From CAZSDU01 sp964429135 (GTDB lineage: Bacteria; Bacteroidota; Bacteroidia; Bacteroidales; FEN-979), in the NCBI GenBank assembly GCA_964429135.1, contig CAYSAU010000003.1:124001-188000 (forward strand): 64,000 nt of DNA. The letters are read 5' to 3'. The stretch's first letter is position 1, and the number at the start of each line of letters is the position of its first letter. Made by a program: the position numbers and the translations under genes. Under the pieces are notes generated by a model. It was not told the DNA's origin. It saw only the letters and a program-made list of their open reading frames with translations, and ran no database searches. Positions 50,951 through 60,186 of the stretch are shown piece after piece.

Positions 50951-53098
50951 ATGAAAATCCGTTTTTTACTCCTTATCCCGCTGCTTTTCCTTTCCATATC
51001 ATCTTTCTCACAAGCGCCGAAATTGAATTCCGACAGTATTTTCAAGCTTTTAGCCAAATCCGGTAAAAACGATACCAATAAAGTCAAGCTTATGCTGGAA
51101 TATTCCCGTTGTTTTTTCCAGAAAAATTTGGATACCGTGTTACATTATAACACACAGGCTTTGGAAATAGCTGAGAAGATTAATTTTGGTTATGGAATTG
51201 CCAGGGCATTAAACGGGATCGCCATGTATTACTGGTTAACCAATAAACCTGATCAGGCAATCCCGACTTTTCATAAAGCTGTGACACAGGCAGAAAAAGA
51301 TAAAAATTTCGACCTGATCGCCATGGTTACAAATAATTTGGGGGTGTATTATGGAAAACTTGGACTTCTTGACAGCGCTGAAAAATATCATAAATTGGCC
51401 ATCCATGCCGGGAATATGCTCCAAGACAGAAGTCGATATGTAAAAGCGGTTGCTGACCTTGGGATGATTTATTTCAACAGGGGGAATTATGTTGATGCCA
51501 TGCAGTACATCCTGGAGGCAAAAAATGTTTATGAAAAAGAACACAGGTCCTATGAACTCATCGTTACTTATAACAGGATGGGGCTTATTTATTATCAGAT
51601 CAATGATTTTAATCAAGCCATGAGCGCTTATCGGCTGGGACTTAAAGTGAATGAATCCTTAGGCGATATCAACCTTGAAATGAGCATATTACAGAATATC
51701 GGATTATTATATCATGAAGTCAAGAAAGATTTTGATTCAGCCAAAATATATCTGACAAGGGTACTTGAAATGGCAATTCAAAATAAAAACCAGGAAAATA
51801 TTCTGTCAACAAAAGTCAACCTTGGAAATATTGCATTTGAGAAACTGAATTTTCAGGAGGCACTTTCACTATATACCGAAGCCTACGCATCTCCCCTCAT
51901 TCCAAACAGGATATATGAACGCACAGCCATACTGGTAAATCTTGCAACGGTTTATTTGAACCTTGGGGATTTGAAAAAGGCTGAGGAGTATGTTAAACAG
52001 GGATTTAAGCTGGCCAATGAACAGAAACTTCTCCGGTTTGAAAAAAATGCTGTCAGGACCATGGGGGATATAGAATCCCGAAAGAAAAATTATAAAAAAG
52101 CATTCGAATACTATGTGAGGTATTCTTCTCTTCTTGACACCCTGGGAAATGAAGTGATAAAACAGAAAGTTGCCGAAGCAGTTTTTCAGGATGCGCTAAA
52201 GCAAAAGGAAACTCAAAATGCTTTACTGCAGATGGATAATGAGTTGAAAAAACAGACCATTCAAAGCCAATGGTATATCATCGGCGGGGTTATCCTGATC
52301 CTGATACTGGGGCTAATACTGCTGATGGTGATTTTAAAAAATAATCGTCAACAGCGTGCATTAAACCGCTTGCTTGATCGGAAAAATAAAGAACTGGAGG
52401 AATTAAATATAACAAAAGATAAATTTATTTCCATTATCGCCCATGATCTTAAGAGTCCGTTTAATTCATTGCTCGGTTTTCTGACTGATATGGATGAACA
52501 TTTTGATGATTACGATGAGCCCATGAAGCGCGATATAATTGGTAAGCTGAAAAAAAGTAGTCATAATACTTACAACCTTCTGGTCAATCTTCTCGACTGG
52601 ACTCAATCTCAGCGCGGGCAAATAAAAATCCTAGCCAAGAACTTCCCTGTCGGAGAGGTCATACATGAGATTTTCGGAATACTCTCGAACAGGGCAAATG
52701 CAAAACAACAGCAACTGATTAGTGAAGTCGATCCGGGAATACAGATTCATTCGGATCCTCAAATCATTAAAGCTATTTTGATTAACCTGGTCAATAATGC
52801 CATTAAATTCACACCATCAAATGGAAAGATCAATGTTAGTATCCATAGGGAAAAGAATTCTATGCGCTTCGAGGTATCAGATACAGGAATAGGAATTCCG
52901 CCTTCACAGATCGAAAACCTGTTCAGAATTGATGCCCAATACCGTCGCCCGGGAACTGAAAATGAACCTGGAACCGGGCTTGGCTTGGTTATGTGCCGGG
53001 AATATATCAAAATTCTGGGTGGTGAAATCGGAGTAAAAACAGAAGAAGGTAAAGGAAGTACATTTTACTTTACCATCCCTGTTAACCCTGAATTATAA
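50951..53098 (+). CDS. Sensor histidine kinase with periplasmic TPR repeats
   Basis: 715 residues. Signal peptide (~1-21), then about eight to nine TPR units (~55-410; IARALNGIAMYYWLTNKPDQAI, AVADLGMIYFNRGNYVDAM, ILVNLATVYLNLGDLKKAEEYV), a membrane helix (~442-463, IIGGVILILILGLILLMVIL), a coiled coil, HisKA with phosphoacceptor H498 (IIAHDLKSPFNSLLGF) and HATPase (NLVNNAIKF, DTGIGIPPSQI, GTGLGLVMCREYI). The TPR domain senses a protein or peptide signal in the periplasm (inference). No response regulator or receiver domain is fused or adjacent. Confidence 0.93.
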   Translation: MKIRFLLLIPLLFLSISSFSQAPKLNSDSIFKLLAKSGKNDTNKVKLMLEYSRCFFQKNLDTVLHYNTQALEIAEKINFGYGIARALNGIAMYYWLTNKPDQAIPTFHKAVTQAEKDKNFDLIAMVTNNLGVYYGKLGLLDSAEKYHKLAIHAGNMLQDRSRYVKAVADLGMIYFNRGNYVDAMQYILEAKNVYEKEHRSYELIVTYNRMGLIYYQINDFNQAMSAYRLGLKVNESLGDINLEMSILQNIGLLYHEVKKDFDSAKIYLTRVLEMAIQNKNQENILSTKVNLGNIAFEKLNFQEALSLYTEAYASPLIPNRIYERTAILVNLATVYLNLGDLKKAEEYVKQGFKLANEQKLLRFEKNAVRTMGDIESRKKNYKKAFEYYVRYSSLLDTLGNEVIKQKVAEAVFQDALKQKETQNALLQMDNELKKQTIQSQWYIIGGVILILILGLILLMVILKNNRQQRALNRLLDRKNKELEELNITKDKFISIIAHDLKSPFNSLLGFLTDMDEHFDDYDEPMKRDIIGKLKKSSHNTYNLLVNLLDWTQSQRGQIKILAKNFPVGEVIHEIFGILSNRANAKQQQLISEVDPGIQIHSDPQIIKAILINLVNNAIKFTPSNGKINVSIHREKNSMRFEVSDTGIGIPPSQIENLFRIDAQYRRPGTENEPGTGLGLVMCREYIKILGGEIGVKTEEGKGSTFYFTIPVNPEL

Positions 53099-53142
53099 TC
53101 AAATTTTGAATTTTTTTTACCCTCACAAACGGACGTTCTCGT

Positions 53143-56100
53143 CTATTCTTGTTTTTCGAAAATATCAATTTCCCTGAAATAGTTTGGGCCGTGTGGGGAA
53201 TTCTCACTGACCCACATCAAGTAACGCAGTGATCTGTTTTTGCCCATGAGCGGAAGAATCGTATAAATAGCATTGCCATTCCCCCAGATTTCCGGTTTAG
53301 GAATGGTCAACATATATGACCAACCAGCCGCTTTGGGGTCGCCTTGGGGATCAGGAGATTTTATCCCGGAAGCAGCCCAGAGGGAAAAAGAACATGCTCC
53401 ACGTTTAATATCCAGGGTTGAGAACAAGTGTATGCTGTCGATCTCGATTTCTTTTGCCAGATCCACGAATATCCTGCCTTCCCCGCTTTCTGACCAAATG
53501 TCATTAGCAGAATCACCGGGTAAAAGATCAAACATTCCGTCATTGGTGGAGGTAACGGACATCCCGTTTTCAAATTTCCGGAAATTGCTGTCAGCATTAC
53601 TGAAATAGTAACGTGCAAAAACGCCATTGGGCATATGCATGTCGGCATAATCTTTCATACTTACACGGAAGGGTAAATCTGACAGCTTTTTCTTCCGGAT
53701 GAAAGTGTAAGCGGCTGCCGGCTCCATCAATTCCGTAACATAACTTTTTGGCAATTTCAGTTTCATCGCCGACCTGCCCGTAAAATCATCATATAAGGCG
53801 GATACGGGAATGGCCTGATCGTAATAATTTTCAGCAAGACTGATGGCAAAAATCCTGATGGATTCGTTATCGGGCAACTGCAGATACCCTGAAGCCGGAC
53901 CTGCATCCATCGCGTATTTGAATAGGCAGGCATACTGGTAGGGGGCATTTATTGAGTCATGGTGAACATGGGTAGAAAACCAGGCCACTTCATCACGTTT
54001 AATAAAACCTGCTTCCAGGTTTTTAATACGCTGAAATTTATCCCAGACCCTGTTATCGAACTGCCCGATTTTGCCATCCATTTTCCGGATACGAAGATTG
54101 GTTTTCTGACTGCCTACCCTGAAAATTCCGGATGTATCTGTGGTGGCTGAGGCAAGAATATATAGGCGGTTAAAATTCCCGGTTTTAGGAAGGACAACTT
54201 TTTGTCCCTTGCACACCAGCGCGTTATTGCAGCCATCATTTGACTTGCCCAATAAAAAATGAATCCCGTCAACCCTCAGGGATTCAGGAAATTGTTCCGC
54301 GGGTAAGCTAATATCCAATGGAGTAAATTTCCCCTCCTTACGGTTCCCGTCATTGCTGACCACATCCTGGTCATACTTTAATGCAATTGGAAAGCTGATA
54401 GGAGGATCCATCTTTTTCACAGGAGCCTCCAGCCTGATGGAAAAACTCCGGATTGAAAATTTTTCAAAATTGACGATGAGTTTTCCGGCTGACACCACAG
54501 CATCAGCAATCCTGCGCTCCTGTCCATCTACCTCAAAAGCATCGAGAATTTTTGCGGTGAGGGTAATCTCCACCGGACCGGTTTCTTTCCCCAGCAGCTC
54601 CTGAAGTCTTAATATGACACGGTCACCGTTTTCCGCTTTTTTTAAGGAACGGATATCCACTGCAGGAGTGGAAAGCCCAGCAAATGAAAACCGTTTCCCG
54701 AGCAATCCCGGATGGGAACTTACCTCAAAGGCCATGAGGGGCTGATTCAATCTCCGTGCCTGCCATTCCGACAAACCCGCCCTCCAATCGCCTTTATGTC
54801 CGTAAATGCCATACGTGAACTCATGCCGTCCCCAGTCCTGGGTAGACTGGTCGTGATAAAAATTGGAAGTGGGGGTATAGAGTAAAGTCAGTCTGAGGGT
54901 ATTATCCTTGGGTTTATCGGATCCAAACTTACAATCTTCCAGGATGCTCACTCCATAATTTCCAGATTTGTCTGTCAGGTCAAACCATTCCCGGGAAGGA
55001 ACTTCATACTTCTTTTCATTATTATTGCTTCTTTCTATGGTTCCAAGTCCAAGGTTGTAAGTCGCCATGGTATTTGAAACACTGAGCGGGAAAGATGCTT
55101 TCAGGCTCACGCCTTCTGATTGCCAATCAACAATATTCCGGATGGTGATCCTTTCAATACCCGGGGATAGTGAAATGAATTGGGTAAAAACCGAATTTCT
55201 GGCATTTCTGCTGATTTTTAAGCAATTTCTTACCGGACCATTTTCTTCCAGAATGACATTCACTTGATCCTGAACAAAATCAAACGGAGGTTTCTGGCGG
55301 TCGGCCCAGTCCATATTCCAGGCTGGCCAGTATGCCGGATGTTCTTTCAGGAACTCAAGTCTGGCGGGGGAGGAAAGGATTTCTTTTCCAACTTTTTTAT
55401 CTAGAATACTGGCTATATCTCCCTTGTCATTAATCGTGATTTTATAAAACTCATTTTCCAGGAACCTTGGCCCCGATGAAAGACTTGTCTGGTTGACAAG
55501 GGGTTTTTCAGAAGACAACACCTGGTAACATGCCAAACCCAGGGAGGGCATATCGGCAAGAAAGATAATTCTGATAGAGTATTTTTTTCGGTTGAGGATC
55601 TGTACCGGGATTTCCTTAAGAGCAGGATCCATTAGTTTGATTTTTTCGGGAACGCCATCCGGATATCTGATTTCAGCCTCAACCAGATCTTTGCGGGTAA
55701 TGGCAAGCGGGTTATAAACCAGGATACACTTTCCGTCAGTACGAGTATCCATGGCACGGGAAACAGCTCCTACTGAATTTTCTATGGAAGCGGCAAATTG
55801 ATTCATGGCGAGGATTTCATCATTCCATGAATACTCGTAAGCCTTGGGGATACAGGTTCCGGGAAGGATATCATGCATCTGGCTACCCAACACCAGCCAC
55901 CATGCCTGATTAAGACGTGATTGAGGATATTCCAGCGCACCCAACCAATCGGCCATCACGGCCAGGGGTTCAGCGGCCATGGCCAGTTGTTCGTTTTTCC
56001 TGTTCCAGCGTTTCATATAAGCTTGCGAAGTCAAAGAGCCTGCCGAATGTTCGGTGAGCAGGAGATCACCGCTAAAAGACGGAAGCCAGGCTTTCTGTTC

Positions 56101-56994
56101 ATCAGTAAGGTCACGAAACAACTGATCTGATGAACTAAGGTATACCAGGATTTTGCTATCCGGGCGTGCTACACTTTCTATGGCATTCTGGATATCTTGC
56201 TCCCTGACTGCCCCTCCCTGGTCGCCAACTCCGTAATAACGATAATCCGCAAAAATTTTATACTTTCTGCCATTTTCCATCACCCGGTCAACCCAGTAAC
56301 TGATCGTATCCAGACGGGTTTCTATTTTTCCGGTATAATCTGTGGCATTTAACGCTGCCACAATGCTTTTTCCGTCTGGACCCACCCAATTCCCTACATT
56401 GAATGGGATTCCAACGGCAGATCCCCATCCAAGCTTCTGGGTGGAAAATCCCAAGAGACCTGAATGGGAAAGAACAGAAGGCAGGTGAGCCTGAAAACCA
56501 AAACAATCAGGAAGTAAAAAGTCGACACTCTCCTTGCCAAATTCAGCCCTGAAATAGGCATTCCCATATAGGACCTGGCGTATGATCGATTCGGGAGATG
56601 GGATGTTGGCGTCACATTCATCCACGGAGGAACCACCAATATACCAACGATCCCGGCTGATATATTTTTTCAGCTTTTCAAATTTTACAGGATAGTATTC
56701 CTTCATCATTTTATAACGACGGGCACCTGAAAACGTAAACACATAAGGTTTATATTTTTCGAAAAGGGCAAAATTTTCATCCAGGGTGTTCTTAAGAAAA
56801 ACATTGACAGTTTCCACATAATCCCACCGCCACTGGGTATCGAGATGGGCATAACCCACGGTATATAAAACCGGTCTGACCGTAAAATCGTACCTTGGGT
56901 TACTTTTCGGACTGTTTCCCTCTTGGGCATAAAGCGAGGCTTCTGCTATGAAAAAAGAGAATAAAAATACGGTATATACAATGAGTCGTTTCAT
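53143..56994 (-). CDS. Secreted GH38-family alpha-mannosidase
   Basis: 1283 residues. Signal peptide (MKRLIVYTVFLFSFFIAEASLYAQ). The catalytic domain has all four zinc residues of GH38 (H50 and D52 in YAHLDTQWRW; the D of PDCFGFQ, which is also the expected nucleophile; the H of MHDILPG). Beta-sandwich domains follow to ~870, then a non-catalytic C-terminal half, ending in a discoidin-like fold (RIFVDLAKEIEIDSIHLFST). Hydrolyses terminal alpha-mannosyl residues, from N-glycans or yeast/plant glycans. No SusC/SusD pair is adjacent, so this is a stand-alone gene. The 1283 length exceeds many bacterial members. Confidence 0.92.
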   Translation of the reverse strand: MKRLIVYTVFLFSFFIAEASLYAQEGNSPKSNPRYDFTVRPVLYTVGYAHLDTQWRWDYVETVNVFLKNTLDENFALFEKYKPYVFTFSGARRYKMMKEYYPVKFEKLKKYISRDRWYIGGSSVDECDANIPSPESIIRQVLYGNAYFRAEFGKESVDFLLPDCFGFQAHLPSVLSHSGLLGFSTQKLGWGSAVGIPFNVGNWVGPDGKSIVAALNATDYTGKIETRLDTISYWVDRVMENGRKYKIFADYRYYGVGDQGGAVREQDIQNAIESVARPDSKILVYLSSSDQLFRDLTDEQKAWLPSFSGDLLLTEHSAGSLTSQAYMKRWNRKNEQLAMAAEPLAVMADWLGALEYPQSRLNQAWWLVLGSQMHDILPGTCIPKAYEYSWNDEILAMNQFAASIENSVGAVSRAMDTRTDGKCILVYNPLAITRKDLVEAEIRYPDGVPEKIKLMDPALKEIPVQILNRKKYSIRIIFLADMPSLGLACYQVLSSEKPLVNQTSLSSGPRFLENEFYKITINDKGDIASILDKKVGKEILSSPARLEFLKEHPAYWPAWNMDWADRQKPPFDFVQDQVNVILEENGPVRNCLKISRNARNSVFTQFISLSPGIERITIRNIVDWQSEGVSLKASFPLSVSNTMATYNLGLGTIERSNNNEKKYEVPSREWFDLTDKSGNYGVSILEDCKFGSDKPKDNTLRLTLLYTPTSNFYHDQSTQDWGRHEFTYGIYGHKGDWRAGLSEWQARRLNQPLMAFEVSSHPGLLGKRFSFAGLSTPAVDIRSLKKAENGDRVILRLQELLGKETGPVEITLTAKILDAFEVDGQERRIADAVVSAGKLIVNFEKFSIRSFSIRLEAPVKKMDPPISFPIALKYDQDVVSNDGNRKEGKFTPLDISLPAEQFPESLRVDGIHFLLGKSNDGCNNALVCKGQKVVLPKTGNFNRLYILASATTDTSGIFRVGSQKTNLRIRKMDGKIGQFDNRVWDKFQRIKNLEAGFIKRDEVAWFSTHVHHDSINAPYQYACLFKYAMDAGPASGYLQLPDNESIRIFAISLAENYYDQAIPVSALYDDFTGRSAMKLKLPKSYVTELMEPAAAYTFIRKKKLSDLPFRVSMKDYADMHMPNGVFARYYFSNADSNFRKFENGMSVTSTNDGMFDLLPGDSANDIWSESGEGRIFVDLAKEIEIDSIHLFSTLDIKRGACSFSLWAASGIKSPDPQGDPKAAGWSYMLTIPKPEIWGNGNAIYTILPLMGKNRSLRYLMWVSENSPHGPNYFREIDIFEKQE

Positions 56995-57050
56995 TATCCA
57001 GAGGATTTAAAGAGTAAAAATAGGGAATAATTCTATTCTGAAAAAAACCT

Positions 57051-57058
57051 TACTTTTG
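57051..57058 (+). promoter_or_regulatory. -7 box of the TlpA-pair operon
   Basis: TACTTTTG, 28 bases ahead of the ATG at 57087. An upstream in-window ATG at 57070 gives no frame of significance. Confidence 0.45.
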
Positions 57059-57086
57059 TCTTATCAAACATGAAAAAGATCAGCTG

Positions 57087-58187
57087 ATGAAAAATTTAAT
57101 TTTTATTTTTCTTGTAGGTATCGTCTTTGCAGCCTGTGGAGTGCCCAAAGATCATTTTACTATCAAAGGGAATGTACAGGGAATAGATACCGGCATCATC
57201 ATCCTGCAAAAGCTTGAAGATGGAAATTGGGTGAAACTGGATTCTGCAATACTTGATCAAGGAAATTTCATGTTTAAAGGAACAATCGGATCCCCTGAAA
57301 TTTTTTACCTGAACATGTCTTCCCGGCAAGTATTTTTGCCTGTTTTCCTGGAAAATGCCCTGATTGAAATAAAGATCATTCCTGACGACCCTGAGAAAAC
57401 GATTATTACAGGCTCAGCTACGCAGGACATTTACCAGCATTACCTCGACCAGGCCAAAGATCTCAACACGAGAATGGAATCGGTTTATAAGGAATGGAAA
57501 ATGGCCAAGGAAACAAAAGACAGTTTGAAAATGAAAATAGCTGATTCTATCTCAACAGAACTGGATAAGGAAATGAAAAAAAATCTGGTGACATTCGCCA
57601 AATCGAATTCAGGGTCAGTGGTTTCTCCTTTCCTGGTGATGCGCAATTCCTGGCAATTTGAACTCCCTGAATTGGAGGAGATGATGGCCAATTTCGACAC
57701 CAGTCTCAGTGCTTCTACTTATATTCAAACCCTGAATAAACGTATTGAAGTGTTAAAAACCGTAGCCATCGGCCAGCTTGCACCTGACTTTACCATGCTT
57801 GACAGCCTCGGGCATCCGGTTTCACTTTCTTCATTGAAAGGAAATATTCTGTTGGTTGATTTTTGGGCAAGCTGGTGCGGTCCCTGCAGGGCAGAAAATC
57901 CAAACGTGGTCAAAGCTTACCAGACTTATCATAAGAAGGGATTTGATATCCTCGGCGTGTCTTTCGATAAAGACCGGAAAAAATGGATCAACGCTACAAA
58001 AGATGACAAGCTTTGCTGGACCCACGTTTCCGATCTTAAAGGCTGGGGAAATGCAGCTGGGAAGCTTTATGCCATAAACTCCATTCCGGCCAACGTATTG
58101 CTGGATAAAGACCAGCGGATCATCGGACGTAATCTCAGGGGAAATGAACTGATGAAAAAACTCCAGGAAATTTTCATGAAAAAATAA
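57087..58187 (+). CDS. TlpA-type thiol-disulfide oxidoreductase with DUF4369 N-terminal domain
   Basis: 366 residues. Signal sequence MKNLIFIFLVGIVFAAC, probably lipidated at Cys17. Residues ~20-120 fit DUF4369 (FTIKGNVQGIDTGIIILQKLEDGNWVKLDSAILDQGNFMFKG). A helical linker follows, then a thioredoxin-like TlpA domain with active site W-A-S-W-C264-G-P-C267-R and a cis-Pro segment (INSIPANVLLDKD). Reduces disulfides in the periplasm; substrates in Bacteroidota are not known. It is coupled to the next gene by a 2-base gap. Confidence 0.92.
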   Translation: MKNLIFIFLVGIVFAACGVPKDHFTIKGNVQGIDTGIIILQKLEDGNWVKLDSAILDQGNFMFKGTIGSPEIFYLNMSSRQVFLPVFLENALIEIKIIPDDPEKTIITGSATQDIYQHYLDQAKDLNTRMESVYKEWKMAKETKDSLKMKIADSISTELDKEMKKNLVTFAKSNSGSVVSPFLVMRNSWQFELPELEEMMANFDTSLSASTYIQTLNKRIEVLKTVAIGQLAPDFTMLDSLGHPVSLSSLKGNILLVDFWASWCGPCRAENPNVVKAYQTYHKKGFDILGVSFDKDRKKWINATKDDKLCWTHVSDLKGWGNAAGKLYAINSIPANVLLDKDQRIIGRNLRGNELMKKLQEIFMKK

Positions 58188-58189
58188 AC

Positions 58190-59560
58190 ATGAAAAAAAT
58201 TGCACTTTTACTTTTGATATTGCTGCCCGGTGTTCTATCGGCACAGAACAATATCAGCGGATTGATTTCCGGATTAGCCCATAAACCGATTTTCTTGTTT
58301 AGTCACTACGGCGAAAAAATCACGCCCATGGATTCTACCTACTCCGATACGCTGGGACGTTTTGCTTTTTCATTGGGTAAAAGTTACCTTCCAGGTATGT
58401 TCCGGATTCAATGGGGAACAGACGGGCTGATTGACCTGATCTGGAATCATGAAGACATCAGCTTCACCACAAATTTTCTTGCTCCCTCTGATAGCCTGCA
58501 GATTCAGACTTCACTGGAAAACAAAATTTATTACGATTATTCGCGAACCGACCGCATCACCCAGTCAAAACTTGAACTTCTTATGCCCTTGGTAGATTAT
58601 TACCCGGTAAAAGATACATTTTATCATCTCGCTGCCATGGAAATGGAACACATACAGCAAGCACAGCAAAACACCCTTGATTCACTCGAAAAAATGTATC
58701 CCAATACTTTAGCCATCAGGATTTTTAAGGCCTATCAAACACCATTTATTTCCTCCGGAATGAGCAAGGATGAAAGGCTTAGTTTCCTGAGGCAACATTA
58801 CTTCGACAGAATGGATTTTACCGATACCAGTCTGCTGAGAACCACGGTGTTTCCAAACAAAGCCATTTCGTATCTTTCCCTGTACAGCAATAACCGGTTG
58901 TCGCAGAAGCAATTGGAAATGGAGTTTATCAAAGCCGTGACCATCATGCTCAGTGCCACTTCGGTCAATACTGAAGTCTATAAGTTCTTCCTGGATTACC
59001 TGGTCGGTGGTTTCGATAAATACCATTTCGATGAAGTCATCACATACATTGCGGAGAATTTCCAGGATCCATACTCCTGTGAGGATCAGAAACGAAAAAG
59101 TTCCCTCCAGAAAAAACTGGAAAATTTCAAAAAAATAGCCATCGGGAAACAGGCTCCGGAGTTCAGCCTTCCGGATACGAAAGGGAATCAGATCCCGCTT
59201 TCTGCCCTAACTGCTGAATACACCTTAATTGTTTTCTATTCCATTGATTGTCAGCATTGCCGTGACATGATGCCACGACTAAAAACCCTTTATGATAATC
59301 AAAGACCAAGGAAGTTTGAAATACTGGCCATATCGTTAGATACCAATCGGACAGCCTGGCTGGACTTTATTCAAACAGGGAAATATAACTGGATCAATAT
59401 CAGCGATCTGATGGGTTTCTCAGGTCCCGTTGCTGACCTATATAACATCTATGCCACACCCAGTATTTTTTTGCTTGACCGTGATAAAAAAATCATCGCC
59501 AAGCCTATCAGTTTCCGTGACCTTGATCAGGTACTAAGGGAAAACAAGCTAATTCACTGA
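58190..59560 (+). CDS. Thioredoxin-like protein with diverged active site (CQHC), TlpA-paired
   Basis: 456 residues. Signal peptide (MKKIALLLLILLPGVLSAQ). The N-terminal ~100 residues are a beta-sandwich (NNISGLISGLAHKPIFLFSHYGEKITPMDSTYSD) similar in outline to DUF4369; a long helical middle (~140-310) follows, then a thioredoxin fold (EFSLPDTKGNQIPLSAL, then FYSIDCQHCRDMMPRL, cysteines 354 and 357, and IYATPSIFLLDRDK). The dipeptide between cysteines is Gln-His, unlike the CGPC of the neighbour, so its redox potential and role probably differ. Both are paired in one operon, possibly as a relay. Confidence 0.85.
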   Translation: MKKIALLLLILLPGVLSAQNNISGLISGLAHKPIFLFSHYGEKITPMDSTYSDTLGRFAFSLGKSYLPGMFRIQWGTDGLIDLIWNHEDISFTTNFLAPSDSLQIQTSLENKIYYDYSRTDRITQSKLELLMPLVDYYPVKDTFYHLAAMEMEHIQQAQQNTLDSLEKMYPNTLAIRIFKAYQTPFISSGMSKDERLSFLRQHYFDRMDFTDTSLLRTTVFPNKAISYLSLYSNNRLSQKQLEMEFIKAVTIMLSATSVNTEVYKFFLDYLVGGFDKYHFDEVITYIAENFQDPYSCEDQKRKSSLQKKLENFKKIAIGKQAPEFSLPDTKGNQIPLSALTAEYTLIVFYSIDCQHCRDMMPRLKTLYDNQRPRKFEILAISLDTNRTAWLDFIQTGKYNWINISDLMGFSGPVADLYNIYATPSIFLLDRDKKIIAKPISFRDLDQVLRENKLIH

Positions 59561-59574
59561 TTTCTCTTTTTTTT

Positions 59575-59582
59575 TAACTTTG
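59575..59582 (+). promoter_or_regulatory. -7 box of the ruvA-sprA operon
   Basis: TAACTTTG, 22 bases ahead of the ruvA ATG at 59605. A T-rich stretch precedes it (59562-59575). Confidence 0.5.
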
Positions 59583-59604
59583 CACTTTTTTTCAGGAGAA
59601 TATT

Positions 59605-60186
59605 ATGTATGATTTCATTCAAGGAAAACTTGTAGAAAAGAATCCGGCCTTTGCCGTGGTTGAAACCGGCGGAATTGGTTACCTGCTAAACATTTCCATA
59701 CACACTTATGCTCAACTAAAAGAAGAAACATGCAAGCTTTTTGTCCACCTGGTGGTCAGGGAAGACGACATGCAATTGTTTGGTTTTGCCGGGCAGGAAG
59801 AACGTGAATTGTTCCGTCAATTGATCAGTGTTTCAGGTGTCGGTGTCAATACAGCAAGAATCATACTCTCCTCATTGTCGCCCCAGGAAGTTTACGAAGC
59901 CATTGCCCGAGGCGATGCGCCCGTGCTGCAGCGGGTCAAGGGAATCGGCGGGAAAACTGCCCAGCGGATCATCATCGACCTTAAAGACAAGGTGTCAAAA
60001 GGCACGGTTTCCCATGAAAATTTGGGCTTCCCGCACAATACAAGACAGGATGAAGCGTTATCAGGATTGATCATTCTGGGCTTCCCGAAGATGATTGCTG
60101 AAAAAGCGTTGAACAAAGTCATCATCAGGGAAGGATCAGGTTTAACGGTGGAAGAACTGATCAAGCATGCATTAAAAATTTTGTGA
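59605..60186 (+). CDS. ruvA: Holliday junction branch migration protein RuvA
   Basis: 193 residues. Domain I is an OB fold (MYDFIQGKLVEKNPAFAVVETGGIGYLLNIS), domain II has the two helix-hairpin-helix motifs (SVSGVGVNTARIILS and RVKGIGGKTAQRIIIDLKDK) and domain III is a C-terminal three-helix bundle that contacts RuvB. Binds four-way junctions and directs RuvB-driven branch migration. A 4-base overlap (GTGA) joins it to sprA, an adjacency I believe is common in Bacteroidota, so the DNA-repair and secretion genes are coupled in translation but not in function. Confidence 0.96.
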   Translation: MYDFIQGKLVEKNPAFAVVETGGIGYLLNISIHTYAQLKEETCKLFVHLVVREDDMQLFGFAGQEERELFRQLISVSGVGVNTARIILSSLSPQEVYEAIARGDAPVLQRVKGIGGKTAQRIIIDLKDKVSKGTVSHENLGFPHNTRQDEALSGLIILGFPKMIAEKALNKVIIREGSGLTVEELIKHALKIL

